Below, one piece after another: positions 6,140 to 13,042 of a stretch of 36,334 nt of DNA. The first letter of the stretch is position 1, and each line of letters begins with the position of its first letter. This DNA comes from Rhizobiaceae bacterium (GTDB lineage: Bacteria > Pseudomonadota > Alphaproteobacteria > Rhizobiales > Rhizobiaceae). The stretch is taken from positions 1 through 36,334 of the forward strand of contig JANQKQ010000015.1 of assembly GCA_028281105.1 (NCBI GenBank), written 5' to 3'. The notes under the pieces are model-generated. The model searched no databases, was not told where the DNA came from, and saw nothing but the letters and a program-made list of their open reading frames with translations. The translations under genes and the position numbers were made by a program.

Positions 6140-8752
6140 TTAATCGGCGGCCTCGTCTTTCCTGGGAACGTGGAAAACCTGCAGGCTGGCCTCGGCCTTG
6201 CTGTTGTTGGCGTAGTAGTCGAACGGCGCTCGCGCCAGCCACTTAAGCCACCCGACATCCAGCGAAGACCAGGGATAGAACAGCACCGCGTCGTTCACAT
6301 AGATGAACAACTGGCCGGAGTTGCGAGCCCGAATGGTGGTGCACAGCACGATCCGGGGTTCGTCCGCGCCCGGTTCGGATGCACATGCCGGATCCGCTTC
6401 ACCGGCATTCGAGTGCCCTTCGACCCGCGCCCCGCCGGTGTGTTCCAACACATAGCGGTCGAAAAACGTGTCATCGATGCGCGCGACCGGTTGATACCAG
6501 CGTGCGAACATGTGCCGCCGCAACGGCACGAACAAGTTCATGTACCATCTCGATTCCAGCCAGCCGCGAACATCCGCATCAATGCCGGCATCCGCCCACC
6601 CCTGTTGCTGTGTGGAGGTCGCCCCTTGCTGCGCTTCGGAGCCGGGAGGCTGCTGGTCGTCTGCCGGCGGAACCTCCAATCGAAGATGGTAGCGCTCGCC
6701 CTTGACCAATTTGAACCCGGTCGCAAAACATGGATCGGTCGCGGAGAAATTCTCCGCTATGGAAGGTCTATCGGCACCCAGGACAGCGGGATCTCGGACT
6801 TTTTCTTCCGGCAGTTCCCCACACACCGCGCCAAAGCCATCGAGCACCGGATAGGCGATCCGACTGGCGACGACCAAAACCATGAACGCAAACAAGGCGA
6901 ACGAGACCGCGCGCAGCAGGCCGCTGAACCCGTCCCTGAGATCGCGTGTAGCGGCATCCCGCTGCGCCCCGCCCTGTCCGTCGCCCGGTTCGGCAGGCGC
7001 CTGCGCGCTTTCGTCGGCCTGGAACACGTGCACCCATTTGCCCCGCATCTCGTCGTGAATCTTGTTCTGCACACGGTTGCCGTACAAAAGCAGCCACCCG
7101 ATCCCGAGGAAGAAGAACAAGAAAATCCACGGAACCTGGCTGAACCGGCCGGCCCAATCCTCCAACATGCCAAGACCTGGAATCTTGACGATGAGTGAGG
7201 GAATGGCCGCGATCGGCTTCATCAACGTGCCAACGGCCATGTGCAGGGCATCGGAGACCGACTGCACCTGGCCGGGATAGCTCTCCAGCAACCACGACAG
7301 CAAACCCGGTGTCAGTGCGAACAAGATCACGGCGAGCACCGTGATGTAGTGCACCAACTGGTAGCTGCGCACCTTGGCCCACACGTCATGACGGGAATCG
7401 AAACGGGCGGCAGCCTCGTCAGGGGTTTCCAACAGTTTTGCCGCCGAATCAGCCTCATCAATACCGGTAGGCACGCCTGCCGCATCCACGACGGCGTAGT
7501 TCGCCGGCACGTTGATCGGCGCATAGCCGCCGGCACTGTCCTTGATCCGATCGAAGATCGTGTGGTGCAGCTTCGGCCGATCCACGAAGACGTTGTTGAC
7601 CTGCGCGTCCGTCATCCGCATCGCCGTGCCCACCTTGTTGGCGACGGTCTGTCCCTCGTGTTTGCACAGCCGCCCCAGATCCCGCGGTGCGTAGCGATAG
7701 CCCACTGCGGCACCCGACCGGTTGTTGACGATCGGTCCGCTGGGATCGACCGCCGCCTCGAAGCTTCGCTTATCGTCCGGGTAGAAGGCCAGCCCGCTCT
7801 CACCCAACATCCAGTTCAGCGATATGTACGACAGCGAGTCGTCCGGATTGCCTCCGCCCACGCTGGTGTGAACTCCGGGAAACCAAATCTGGGTGATGCG
7901 CGGGTCCACCTCGTACTCGGAAATATTGTCCTCTTTGTCCTTGGGTATCCTTTCGTTCCACAGCATCGGCTCGAAGGTCTTGCGCCGCTCGTCCAGCGCC
8001 AGAGCGTGGCAGGCTTTCACCACCCGGGGAGAAAGGTTGCGGTCATTCACCTGTAGCGGCCAAACCACCTTGTCCCAGGCCCAGGTCATCTCGTCGATCG
8101 GCAGGCCGTAGGCGTCGACGGTATCCCATACACCGACGAACTGGATCAGATCTTCTTTCCCGCCCTGTCTCGTGCGCTCCAAGATGATCTCGGGCTTATA
8201 GGGTTTGCTGCCCGTGAGACGACGCCAGCGCTCCTGGCAAAACCGAAAGACCGACGACACCGCCGACGGCGCGAACGCCTCGCGGCGAAACTCGCGATAG
8301 ACCGCATTGACCTTTTTCTGCAGGTCGCGCTCGCCGGCGACCTTCTCCATGTCGATGATGCCCTGCCGGGCGATCATGCCCACCAGGATGCGGATGGTGA
8401 ACGCGCCCCGCGAAAAGCCGAAAGCATAGATTTCGCTGGCGTTGTCCGGGTTCGCCTTATCGTATCTGTAGTTCCGGCACAGTTCCGCGTAGAGCTGGCG
8501 CACGTTCTTCGCCAATCCCCAGCCGAACGCCAGGCCGACCAGCGCCAGCGGCCGGAACGCCGAGGTGCCGACCCCGCCGTCGTAAAACCCGCGCTGCTTC
8601 TTCTCCGGCGAAGTATCCAACGCCTTATAAGCGCGCCAGACATTGGTTTTGTGCGGACTGGACGCGCTGTTTCCAGTACCGTCGGCAAACAGAACGATCT
8701 TCTCGAAAGTCTGCTCTGTACCGGCGCTGTTATTGACCGATTTGCCGGTCAT
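6140..8752 (-). CDS. DUF2235 (Tle1-like alpha/beta hydrolase) membrane protein
   Basis: An 870-residue protein with a DUF2235 domain in its first half. LFADGTGNS (21-29) and YAFGFSRGAF (109-118) show the nucleophile elbow G-F-S-R-G with Ser114, as in Tle1 phospholipase effectors of type VI secretion. The motif WFPGVHTSVGGG carries the catalytic-loop histidine region. The second half has about three hydrophobic segments (near YITVLAVILFALTPGLLSW, IFLFFFLGIGWLLLYG and SFALFAFMVLVVAS) and a large soluble C-terminal domain I do not recognise. No secretion genes or immunity gene adjoin it, so a housekeeping lipase or hydrolase is as likely as an effector. I chose the second ATG (8752) because GGAG lies 10 bases upstream; an ATG at 8767 would add five residues. 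Confidence 0.83.
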   Translation of the reverse strand: MTGKSVNNSAGTEQTFEKIVLFADGTGNSASSPHKTNVWRAYKALDTSPEKKQRGFYDGGVGTSAFRPLALVGLAFGWGLAKNVRQLYAELCRNYRYDKANPDNASEIYAFGFSRGAFTIRILVGMIARQGIIDMEKVAGERDLQKKVNAVYREFRREAFAPSAVSSVFRFCQERWRRLTGSKPYKPEIILERTRQGGKEDLIQFVGVWDTVDAYGLPIDEMTWAWDKVVWPLQVNDRNLSPRVVKACHALALDERRKTFEPMLWNERIPKDKEDNISEYEVDPRITQIWFPGVHTSVGGGNPDDSLSYISLNWMLGESGLAFYPDDKRSFEAAVDPSGPIVNNRSGAAVGYRYAPRDLGRLCKHEGQTVANKVGTAMRMTDAQVNNVFVDRPKLHHTIFDRIKDSAGGYAPINVPANYAVVDAAGVPTGIDEADSAAKLLETPDEAAARFDSRHDVWAKVRSYQLVHYITVLAVILFALTPGLLSWLLESYPGQVQSVSDALHMAVGTLMKPIAAIPSLIVKIPGLGMLEDWAGRFSQVPWIFLFFFLGIGWLLLYGNRVQNKIHDEMRGKWVHVFQADESAQAPAEPGDGQGGAQRDAATRDLRDGFSGLLRAVSFALFAFMVLVVASRIAYPVLDGFGAVCGELPEEKVRDPAVLGADRPSIAENFSATDPCFATGFKLVKGERYHLRLEVPPADDQQPPGSEAQQGATSTQQQGWADAGIDADVRGWLESRWYMNLFVPLRRHMFARWYQPVARIDDTFFDRYVLEHTGGARVEGHSNAGEADPACASEPGADEPRIVLCTTIRARNSGQLFIYVNDAVLFYPWSSLDVGWLKWLARAPFDYYANNSKAEASLQVFHVPRKDEAAD

Positions 8753-8770
8753 GCGGCCCCTCTCCACCCG

Positions 8771-8872
8771 TCAAATATCTATCAATAAGCGAAACTAACA
8801 AGAATAAACAGTATCATCGACATAATCGATAAACAATTATAAATATATACAGAAAATACAAAGCAGTATTTG
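8771..8872 (-). promoter_or_regulatory. AT-rich promoter region of the DUF2235 gene
   Basis: The 346-base gap 8753-9098 holds about 100 bases of strongly AT-rich DNA, standing out sharply from the GC-rich surroundings. Read leftward it contains TATATTTATAAT-like and TTGTTTATCG stretches suitable for sigma-70 binding and DNA bending, but I cannot fix one promoter. The rest of the gap (8873-9098) returns to high GC and must carry the promoter for the rightward gene at 9099; I see no structured element there. Confidence 0.5.
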
Positions 8873-9098
8873 CCGAAGCGCCTCTTTTCCAGAAGACGCC
8901 TCCCGCCCAACTTGTAAGCGGCCGTACCGACGCTCATGGCAGATTTGGGCCCCCGTCTCGGTACCACACGACCTGAACCGCACATGAACGCCGGGTTCCG
9001 ATCCGGTTCAGGGCGGGTCTTCCATATTGCATGGCGTCAACCCAGACCGGCCGCCGGTTTTCCGGCCGCCAGGCCGGCACGCAAGCAAGGAGAAGACC

Positions 9099-9518
9099 AT
9101 GCTTCCTCAATCGCTCGCCCGCCTCCCCAACTGGAAGGCCATAGCAGCCGGCGCCATTGTCGCCGTCGGCACGGCTTTCGCCGCCGCCGGTCCGGCCCAT
9201 GCCGGCAGCCTCAGCATCGATCTTTATCTGGGCGGCCCCAACCCACTCGGGGTGCACTATCGCGGCGGCCATCGCGGCCACGGGTTCGTCCACCACGGCC
9301 CCCCGCGCCGCTTCGCGCCCCATCCACGCCGGCGCGTGTGCTCGCCGCGGCGCGCGGTCCGCAAGGCCTATCGCATGGGCCTTAACCACCCGTACGTGCA
9401 CCGCATCGGCAAGCGCCGCATTGTCGTGCGCGGCAACAATTGGGGCTATCCGGCCAAGGTCGTCTTCGGCCGCGGCGGCCGCTGCCCGGTCATCAAGACC
9501 GTCAATCTCCGCTGGTAA
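9099..9518 (+). CDS. Small secreted basic protein with signal peptide
   Basis: A 139-residue exported protein. Residues 1-35 form a signal peptide with hydrophobic core AIAAGAIVAVGTAFAAAG and probable cleavage after AHA. The mature part is rich in Gly, His, Arg and Pro (YRGGHRGHGFVHHGPPRRF), then has a more ordered C-terminal domain containing two cysteines (VCSPRRAVRKAYRMG and GGRCPVIKTVNLRW). It resembles unnamed periplasmic or surface proteins of Rhizobiales; no function is known to me. AAGGAG before the ATG at 9099 decides the start over an upstream in-frame codon. It ends just before a strong terminator. Confidence 0.8.
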   Translation: MLPQSLARLPNWKAIAAGAIVAVGTAFAAAGPAHAGSLSIDLYLGGPNPLGVHYRGGHRGHGFVHHGPPRRFAPHPRRRVCSPRRAVRKAYRMGLNHPYVHRIGKRRIVVRGNNWGYPAKVVFGRGGRCPVIKTVNLRW

Positions 9519-9542
9519 ACGCGCCCCCGCCGGCGGGGTCGG

Positions 9543-9573
9543 AAGGTCGGGCTATCGCTAGCCCGGCCTTTTG
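9543..9573 (+). terminator. Rho-independent terminator, probably bidirectional
   Basis: A 12-bp stem (9543-9554 with 9559-9570, one G-T pair) and a 4-base loop, TCGC, followed by TTTTGCTTTT. It ends the secreted-protein gene and can also serve the BA14K-like gene arriving from the other side. Confidence 0.8.
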
Positions 9574-9642
9574 CTTTTCGGCGGACGGCGGTCAGGCTCG
9601 ACCACGGCCTCCAGCGAACGCACGATGAGCCGCGCGATCGAT

Positions 9643-9924
9643 CTAGCGCCGCGCCATCCAGGGCGGCGAGTAATAGGGCGAAGCGCAATGGCGCCGCCTT
9701 CCGTTGGCGACCGGGTAGCTGTTCCATTCCTTGACGTAGCGCTCGTGCCGTTGCGCGCACCATTCGGCGTGACCGGGCGTCTCGCGCGCTTTCTTCGCTT
9801 CGCTCTGGATATATTCGGCGGCAAGCGCAAACATGGTGCCCACCACTGCATGGGCCGGCAGCTGGCTGGTGGCGAGGAGCGCGAACGCCACGGGGATCAC
9901 GAGAAGTCTGGCTCGTTTGTGCAT
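9643..9924 (-). CDS. BA14K-like small exported protein
   Basis: A 93-residue protein with a signal peptide (LLVIPVAFALLATSQLPAHA, cleavage after AHA). The mature segment WCAQRHERYVKEWNSYPVANGRRRHC has the spacing of the BA14K/lectin-like family: Trp-Cys, a run with aromatic residues, then a closing Cys before SPYYSPPW. BA14K proteins of Brucella and relatives are small surface or periplasmic proteins, reported as immunoreactive and lectin-like. TAGGA precedes the ATG. A longer overlapping frame on the same strand has no signal peptide or family likeness. It lies downstream of the SIMPL gene, separated by a palindrome. Confidence 0.7.
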   Translation of the reverse strand: MHKRARLLVIPVAFALLATSQLPAHAVVGTMFALAAEYIQSEAKKARETPGHAEWCAQRHERYVKEWNSYPVANGRRRHCASPYYSPPWMARR

Positions 9925-9966
9925 CTGCGGGGTTCCTATCGGTTGCCGGTTCGCGAACGCGATCCG

Positions 9967-9997
9967 GTGAGACGAATCACATTGTGAATCGCCTCAC
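9967..9997. promoter_or_regulatory. 31-bp near-perfect palindrome between two exported-protein genes
   Basis: GTGAGACGAATCACA (9967-9981) and TGTGAATCGCCTCAC (9983-9997) are inverted copies with two mismatches around a single base. It sits 43 bases upstream of the BA14K-like start and 22 bases after the SIMPL stop. Each arm contains GAATC, a GANTC site for the cell-cycle methylase CcrM. It could be an operator or an RNA stem; no T-run follows. Confidence 0.4.
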
Positions 9998-10018
9998 GCG
10001 CGCGTGCAAGCCGACCCG

Positions 10019-10756
10019 CTACTGCTCGATCGCCCAGCGCATGTTGACGACCACGCTGTAGCGGTTGCGCCCGCTTTCGATCGGCACCGCATCGGCCGAC
10101 ATCGCCTGGCGCTCGTGCCTCATCGCCACCGCACGCGGCGTCCCCTGTTCCGAGATCTGCAGGATCGGCCCAAGCCCGACGCCGGCGGCCTCCGCCAGGG
10201 TACGGGCCTTCGCCACTGCATCGGCGACGGCGGCGGCGCGGGCGCGGGCGATTGCCGAAGCGGCGTTTTCGTTGGTGAAGCGAATGCCGCCACCGGTGTT
10301 GACGCCCAACGCGATCACGGCGTCGAGCACCGCGCCGACCGTCGCCAGATCGCGCACCCGCACGGTAAGGCTGTTCGTGACCTGATAGCCGACGATGGAC
10401 GGCGGCCCCTGTTCGCCGTCGCGCGACGGTTTGGGGTAGTGAACCTGAGGCTGGATGGCGAAGCCCGACGTTTGCAGATCGTCGGCCGCGATGCCGCCAT
10501 CCTTGAGCGCCGCGATCACCGCCGCCATCGCTTCGCTGTTGGCCGAGACCGCCGCGCGCGCGGTCTTGGCCTGGCGCACCACGCCCATCGACAGCACCGC
10601 CATGTCGGGTGCGAGTTCCACACTGCCTTCGCCGGTCACTTCGATCACCGGCCTTGCGGGCTCTTCCGTGGCGGCCGGCACGGCAAACGCGAGCAGGCAT
10701 GCTGCGGCGAGGCAGATGGCTCGCAGATCGACGAAGGGTTTTGTGACAAGGATCAT
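10019..10756 (-). CDS. SIMPL domain (DUF541) periplasmic protein
   Basis: A 245-residue exported protein. The signal peptide runs through ICLAAACLLAFAVPAATE. The mature part starts with VIEVTGEGSVELAPDMAVLS, the typical opening of SIMPL/DUF541 proteins, and carries the later family block ARAAAVADAVAKARTLAEAAG followed by GPILQISEQG. The family includes Brucella BP26 and forms oligomeric rings in the periplasm; its biochemical role is unknown. The start at 10756 is chosen over one 51 bases upstream because it has AAGAGAG before it and directly precedes the signal peptide. Confidence 0.87.
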   Translation of the reverse strand: MILVTKPFVDLRAICLAAACLLAFAVPAATEEPARPVIEVTGEGSVELAPDMAVLSMGVVRQAKTARAAVSANSEAMAAVIAALKDGGIAADDLQTSGFAIQPQVHYPKPSRDGEQGPPSIVGYQVTNSLTVRVRDLATVGAVLDAVIALGVNTGGGIRFTNENAASAIARARAAAVADAVAKARTLAEAAGVGLGPILQISEQGTPRAVAMRHERQAMSADAVPIESGRNRYSVVVNMRWAIEQ

Positions 10757-10847
10757 GGTGCTCTCTTGAAGGATCGGTTCAATCGGGTTCCATCGCCGGT
10801 TATCCACCCAAATGTGGGGCCATTGCGGCAGAACGGTGCGCGCTCTT

Positions 10848-10888
10848 GTTGGCCTGTGCCAAACGGTCTATGGCAGAAGCAGGCCAAC
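10848..10888. other. Nested hairpin upstream of the tRNA gene
   Basis: GTTGGCCTG (10848-10856) pairs with CAGGCCAAC (10880-10888), and inside it TGCCA (10857-10861) pairs with TGGCA (10871-10875), leaving a 9-base loop and a 4-base bulge. It lies 34 bases before the tRNA. It may be a leader structure or an unannotated small RNA; it has no T-run for termination. Confidence 0.45.
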
Positions 10889-10922
10889 GCACCGCCACAA
10901 CGCAGCCGGTTCGGGGCCCTAA

Positions 10923-10999
10923 GGGTCTGTAGCTCAATTGGTTAGAGCCAGCGGCTCATAACCGCTTGGTTGGGGGTTCGAGTCCCTCCAGACCCACCA
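10923..10999 (+). tRNA. tRNA with CAU anticodon (tRNA-Ile2 or elongator tRNA-Met)
   Basis: A 77-base cloverleaf with CCA encoded. Acceptor stem GGGTCTG/CAGACCC, D arm GCTC/GAGC, anticodon stem AGCGG/CCGCT with loop CTCATAA, and T arm GGGGG/CCCTC with loop TTCGAGT. It is not the initiator, since it lacks the GGG/CCC anticodon-stem pairs. The acceptor stem equals the one I recall for tRNA-Ile(GAU) in this group, and the CTCATAA/CGCTTGGT region resembles the lysidine-modified Ile2 tRNA, so Ile2 is my first guess; elongator Met is the alternative. Confidence 0.93.
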
Positions 11000-11000
11000 A

Positions 11001-11080
11001 AGGCGTTTTGCAAAGCAAAACGCCTGCCGAATCTGCCGGGAAACAGAGCCTCCCAGCGGCAGGCGTTTCGCAGAAACGCC
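11001..11080. repeat. Double inverted repeat behind the tRNA, first hairpin a likely terminator
   Basis: AGGCGTTTTGC (11001-11011) and GCAAAACGCCT (11015-11025) form a perfect 11-bp hairpin starting two bases after the tRNA. A second hairpin, GGCGTTTC/GAAACGCC, occupies 11062-11080. The two are inverted copies of each other: AAACGCCTGCCG in the first is matched by CGGCAGGCGTTT in the second. The whole 80 bases can therefore fold as two hairpins or one long stem, as in paired REP-type elements. Confidence 0.6.
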
Positions 11081-11122
11081 CAGAGCCTGACCGGCCCAAG
11101 CTTTCTCCCCCTCCGCCACCCC

Positions 11123-11136
11123 TTGATCTCGATCAA
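11123..11136 (+). promoter_or_regulatory. FNR/FixK-type box and -10 element of the stress-protein promoter
   Basis: TTGATCTCGATCAA is a perfect match to the FNR/FixK anaerobox TTGAT-N4-ATCAA. A -10-like TATGCT lies at 11158-11163, so transcription should begin near 11170 and the box is centred near -41, the classic position for activation by this family. This predicts induction of the downstream UspA-type gene in low oxygen. Confidence 0.75.
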
Positions 11137-11202
11137 TGAGAGTTCCCGCCCGCGCCCTATGCTTCGACGCTAACGCGCCCATGCAACCTGCGGAGCAGTC
11201 CG

Positions 11203-11619
11203 ATGTACAAATCCATTCTCGTTCCCGTCGACTTGTCCGACATTGAAAAAGGCAAGGCCTGCGTGAAGATCGCCCGGCAGATCGGCGGTGCCGACGCCAA
11301 ATTGCACATCCTCAACGTGGTCGAGGAGATTCCCGGCTATGTGGCCATCGAACTGCCGGCCGGGTTGATCGAAAACGCCGTCAAGAACGCCGAGAAAGCG
11401 CTGTCGGAGATGGCGCAAGCCGAGGGCGGGCCCTGCGACGCGCAAGTGCGCACCGGCAACACCAACCGCCTCATCGTCGAGCAGGCGTCCGAGGTGGACG
11501 CCGACCTGATCGTCATCGGATCGCACCGCCCGGGCCTGCAGGACTATCTGCTCGGCTCGACCGCAGGCTGGGTGGTCCGCCACTGCAATCGCTCGATCCT
11601 GGTGGTTCGCGGAGACTAA
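11203..11619 (+). CDS. Universal stress protein, UspA family
   Basis: A 138-residue single-domain Usp. The N-terminus MYKSILVPVDLSD gives the conserved Asp that binds ATP in this fold. The C-terminal motif, GSHRPG followed about nine residues later by LGSTAGWVV, fits the ATP-binding G-2x-G-9x-G-S/T pattern. It therefore probably binds ATP and acts as a dimer in the cytoplasm. GGAG lies 9 bases before the ATG. It is a single-gene unit with an FNR/FixK box correctly placed upstream, which ties it to oxygen limitation. Related Usp genes are common members of FixK and Anr regulons. Confidence 0.93.
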   Translation: MYKSILVPVDLSDIEKGKACVKIARQIGGADAKLHILNVVEEIPGYVAIELPAGLIENAVKNAEKALSEMAQAEGGPCDAQVRTGNTNRLIVEQASEVDADLIVIGSHRPGLQDYLLGSTAGWVVRHCNRSILVVRGD

Positions 11620-11718
11620 GCGCTACCCAAAGCGCGGCAGCGCCTCCATCTGTCGGTTCGCACCGACGCTCCACCGAAAGGCTGTCGCGGCGGCGCAAAT
11701 CGGCATAGACTGCCGGCC

Positions 11719-13038
11719 ATGACCACCGCGGCCGCTCGCGCTCCCAACTCCATCCTGCCGATCCTGTCGGTCAACTTCGTCGGCACGTTGGGTTTTTCGA
11801 TCGTCGTCCCCTTCATGGTGTTCCTGGTCGCCAAGTGGGGCGGCAACGCCATCATCTATGGCCTGCTGTCATCAACCTACTCCGCGTTCCAGCTCGTCGG
11901 CGCGCCGATCCTGGGCCGCTGGTCGGATACGTTCGGTCGCCGCCGCATCCTGCTGCTGAGCCAGCTCGGCACGCTGCTTTCGTGGGCGGTGTTCCTGGTC
12001 GCCTTTATGTTGCCCACCGACCCATTGGTGGACGTCAATTCGGCGCTGCTGGGTCAGTTCACCATCACGCTTCCGCTGATCGTACTGTTCTTCGCCCGCG
12101 CCGCCGACGGGCTGACCGGCGGCAATGTATCGGTGGCCAACGCCTATCTCGCCGACATCACCGACGACGAGCACCGCACCGAGAATTTCGGCCGCATGGC
12201 GATCGCCACCAATCTGGGCTTCATCATCGGTCCGGCGCTCGCCGGCCTGCTGGGCGCCACGGTGCTCGGCGAGTTGCTTCCGGTGGTCGCCGCGTTCGCG
12301 ATCTCCGCCGTCGCCGCGCTGCTGATCGCGTTCGGGCTGAGGGAGAGCCGGCCGAAGACCGTGCCCGAAAAGCACGCGATCTCGAACGCCTGCAAGGTGT
12401 TCGGCCAGGAAACCAAGGAATGCTACAAGCTCGAGGGAAGCGATAAGATCACCACTGCGGGCATCTTCGCCCTGCCCCAGATGAAGGCGCTGATGGCCAT
12501 CAACTTCCTGGTGATGGCCGGTTTCTCCTTCTTCTACATCGCCTTTCCCACCCACGCGGCGCTGGGCTTGAGCTGGACCGTGACCCAGACCGGCATTTAC
12601 TTCGCCGTCCTGAGTCTGGTGATGGCGCTCGTCCAGGGCCCGGTGCTGGCGCGGCTGGCCGGCGTGTGCCCGCAGCGCATCCTGGTGACCGGCGGCAGCC
12701 TGATCCTCGCCGCCGGCTTCGGCCTGCTCTATTGGGACAATCTGGCGCTGATCTATGCCGGCGCCGTCGCCATCGCCGTCGGCAACGGCCTGATGTGGCC
12801 GACCTTCATGGCGGTGCTGTCGGTGCGCGCGGGCGAACGCTACCAGGGCGCCGTCCAGGGGTTCGCCAGTTCGTCGGGCGCGGCGGCCTCGATCGTCGGC
12901 CTGATCGGCGGCGGGCTGCTGTACAACTGGATGGGCGCGGGCACGTTCATCTTCTCCGCGGGCATCATCGGTATCGTCGCGCTGGTGACGATGAGCATCG
13001 GCTCTGCCGAGGCGGGCGAGAACGCGGCCTCTTCCTGA
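11719..13038 (+). CDS. Major facilitator superfamily transporter (TetA-like)
   Basis: A 439-residue transporter with about 12 hydrophobic helices. The loop after helix 2 reads GRWSDTFGRRRILLL, the MFS signature (G-x-x-x-D-R/T-x-G-R-R) of drug:proton antiporters. Between helices 6 and 7 is an unusually long cytoplasmic segment (about residues 210-250, KHAISNACKVFGQETKECYKL onward). The substrate cannot be read; TetA-like and multidrug efflux are the nearest guesses. The ribosome-binding site is weak. Its stop codon lies 4 bases from the stop of the convergent ABC exporter gene. Confidence 0.85.
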   Translation: MTTAAARAPNSILPILSVNFVGTLGFSIVVPFMVFLVAKWGGNAIIYGLLSSTYSAFQLVGAPILGRWSDTFGRRRILLLSQLGTLLSWAVFLVAFMLPTDPLVDVNSALLGQFTITLPLIVLFFARAADGLTGGNVSVANAYLADITDDEHRTENFGRMAIATNLGFIIGPALAGLLGATVLGELLPVVAAFAISAVAALLIAFGLRESRPKTVPEKHAISNACKVFGQETKECYKLEGSDKITTAGIFALPQMKALMAINFLVMAGFSFFYIAFPTHAALGLSWTVTQTGIYFAVLSLVMALVQGPVLARLAGVCPQRILVTGGSLILAAGFGLLYWDNLALIYAGAVAIAVGNGLMWPTFMAVLSVRAGERYQGAVQGFASSSGAAASIVGLIGGGLLYNWMGAGTFIFSAGIIGIVALVTMSIGSAEAGENAASS

Positions 13039-13042
13039 CGGG

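Noticed and set aside
6140-8752. Type VI effector-immunity pair
   Set aside because: The DUF2235 protein is Tle1-like, but no VgrG, Hcp, adaptor or lipoprotein immunity gene is adjacent and the protein has its own membrane helices.
10923-10999. tRNA as an integration site of a mobile element
   Set aside because: I found no second copy of the tRNA 3' end and no integrase in the window.
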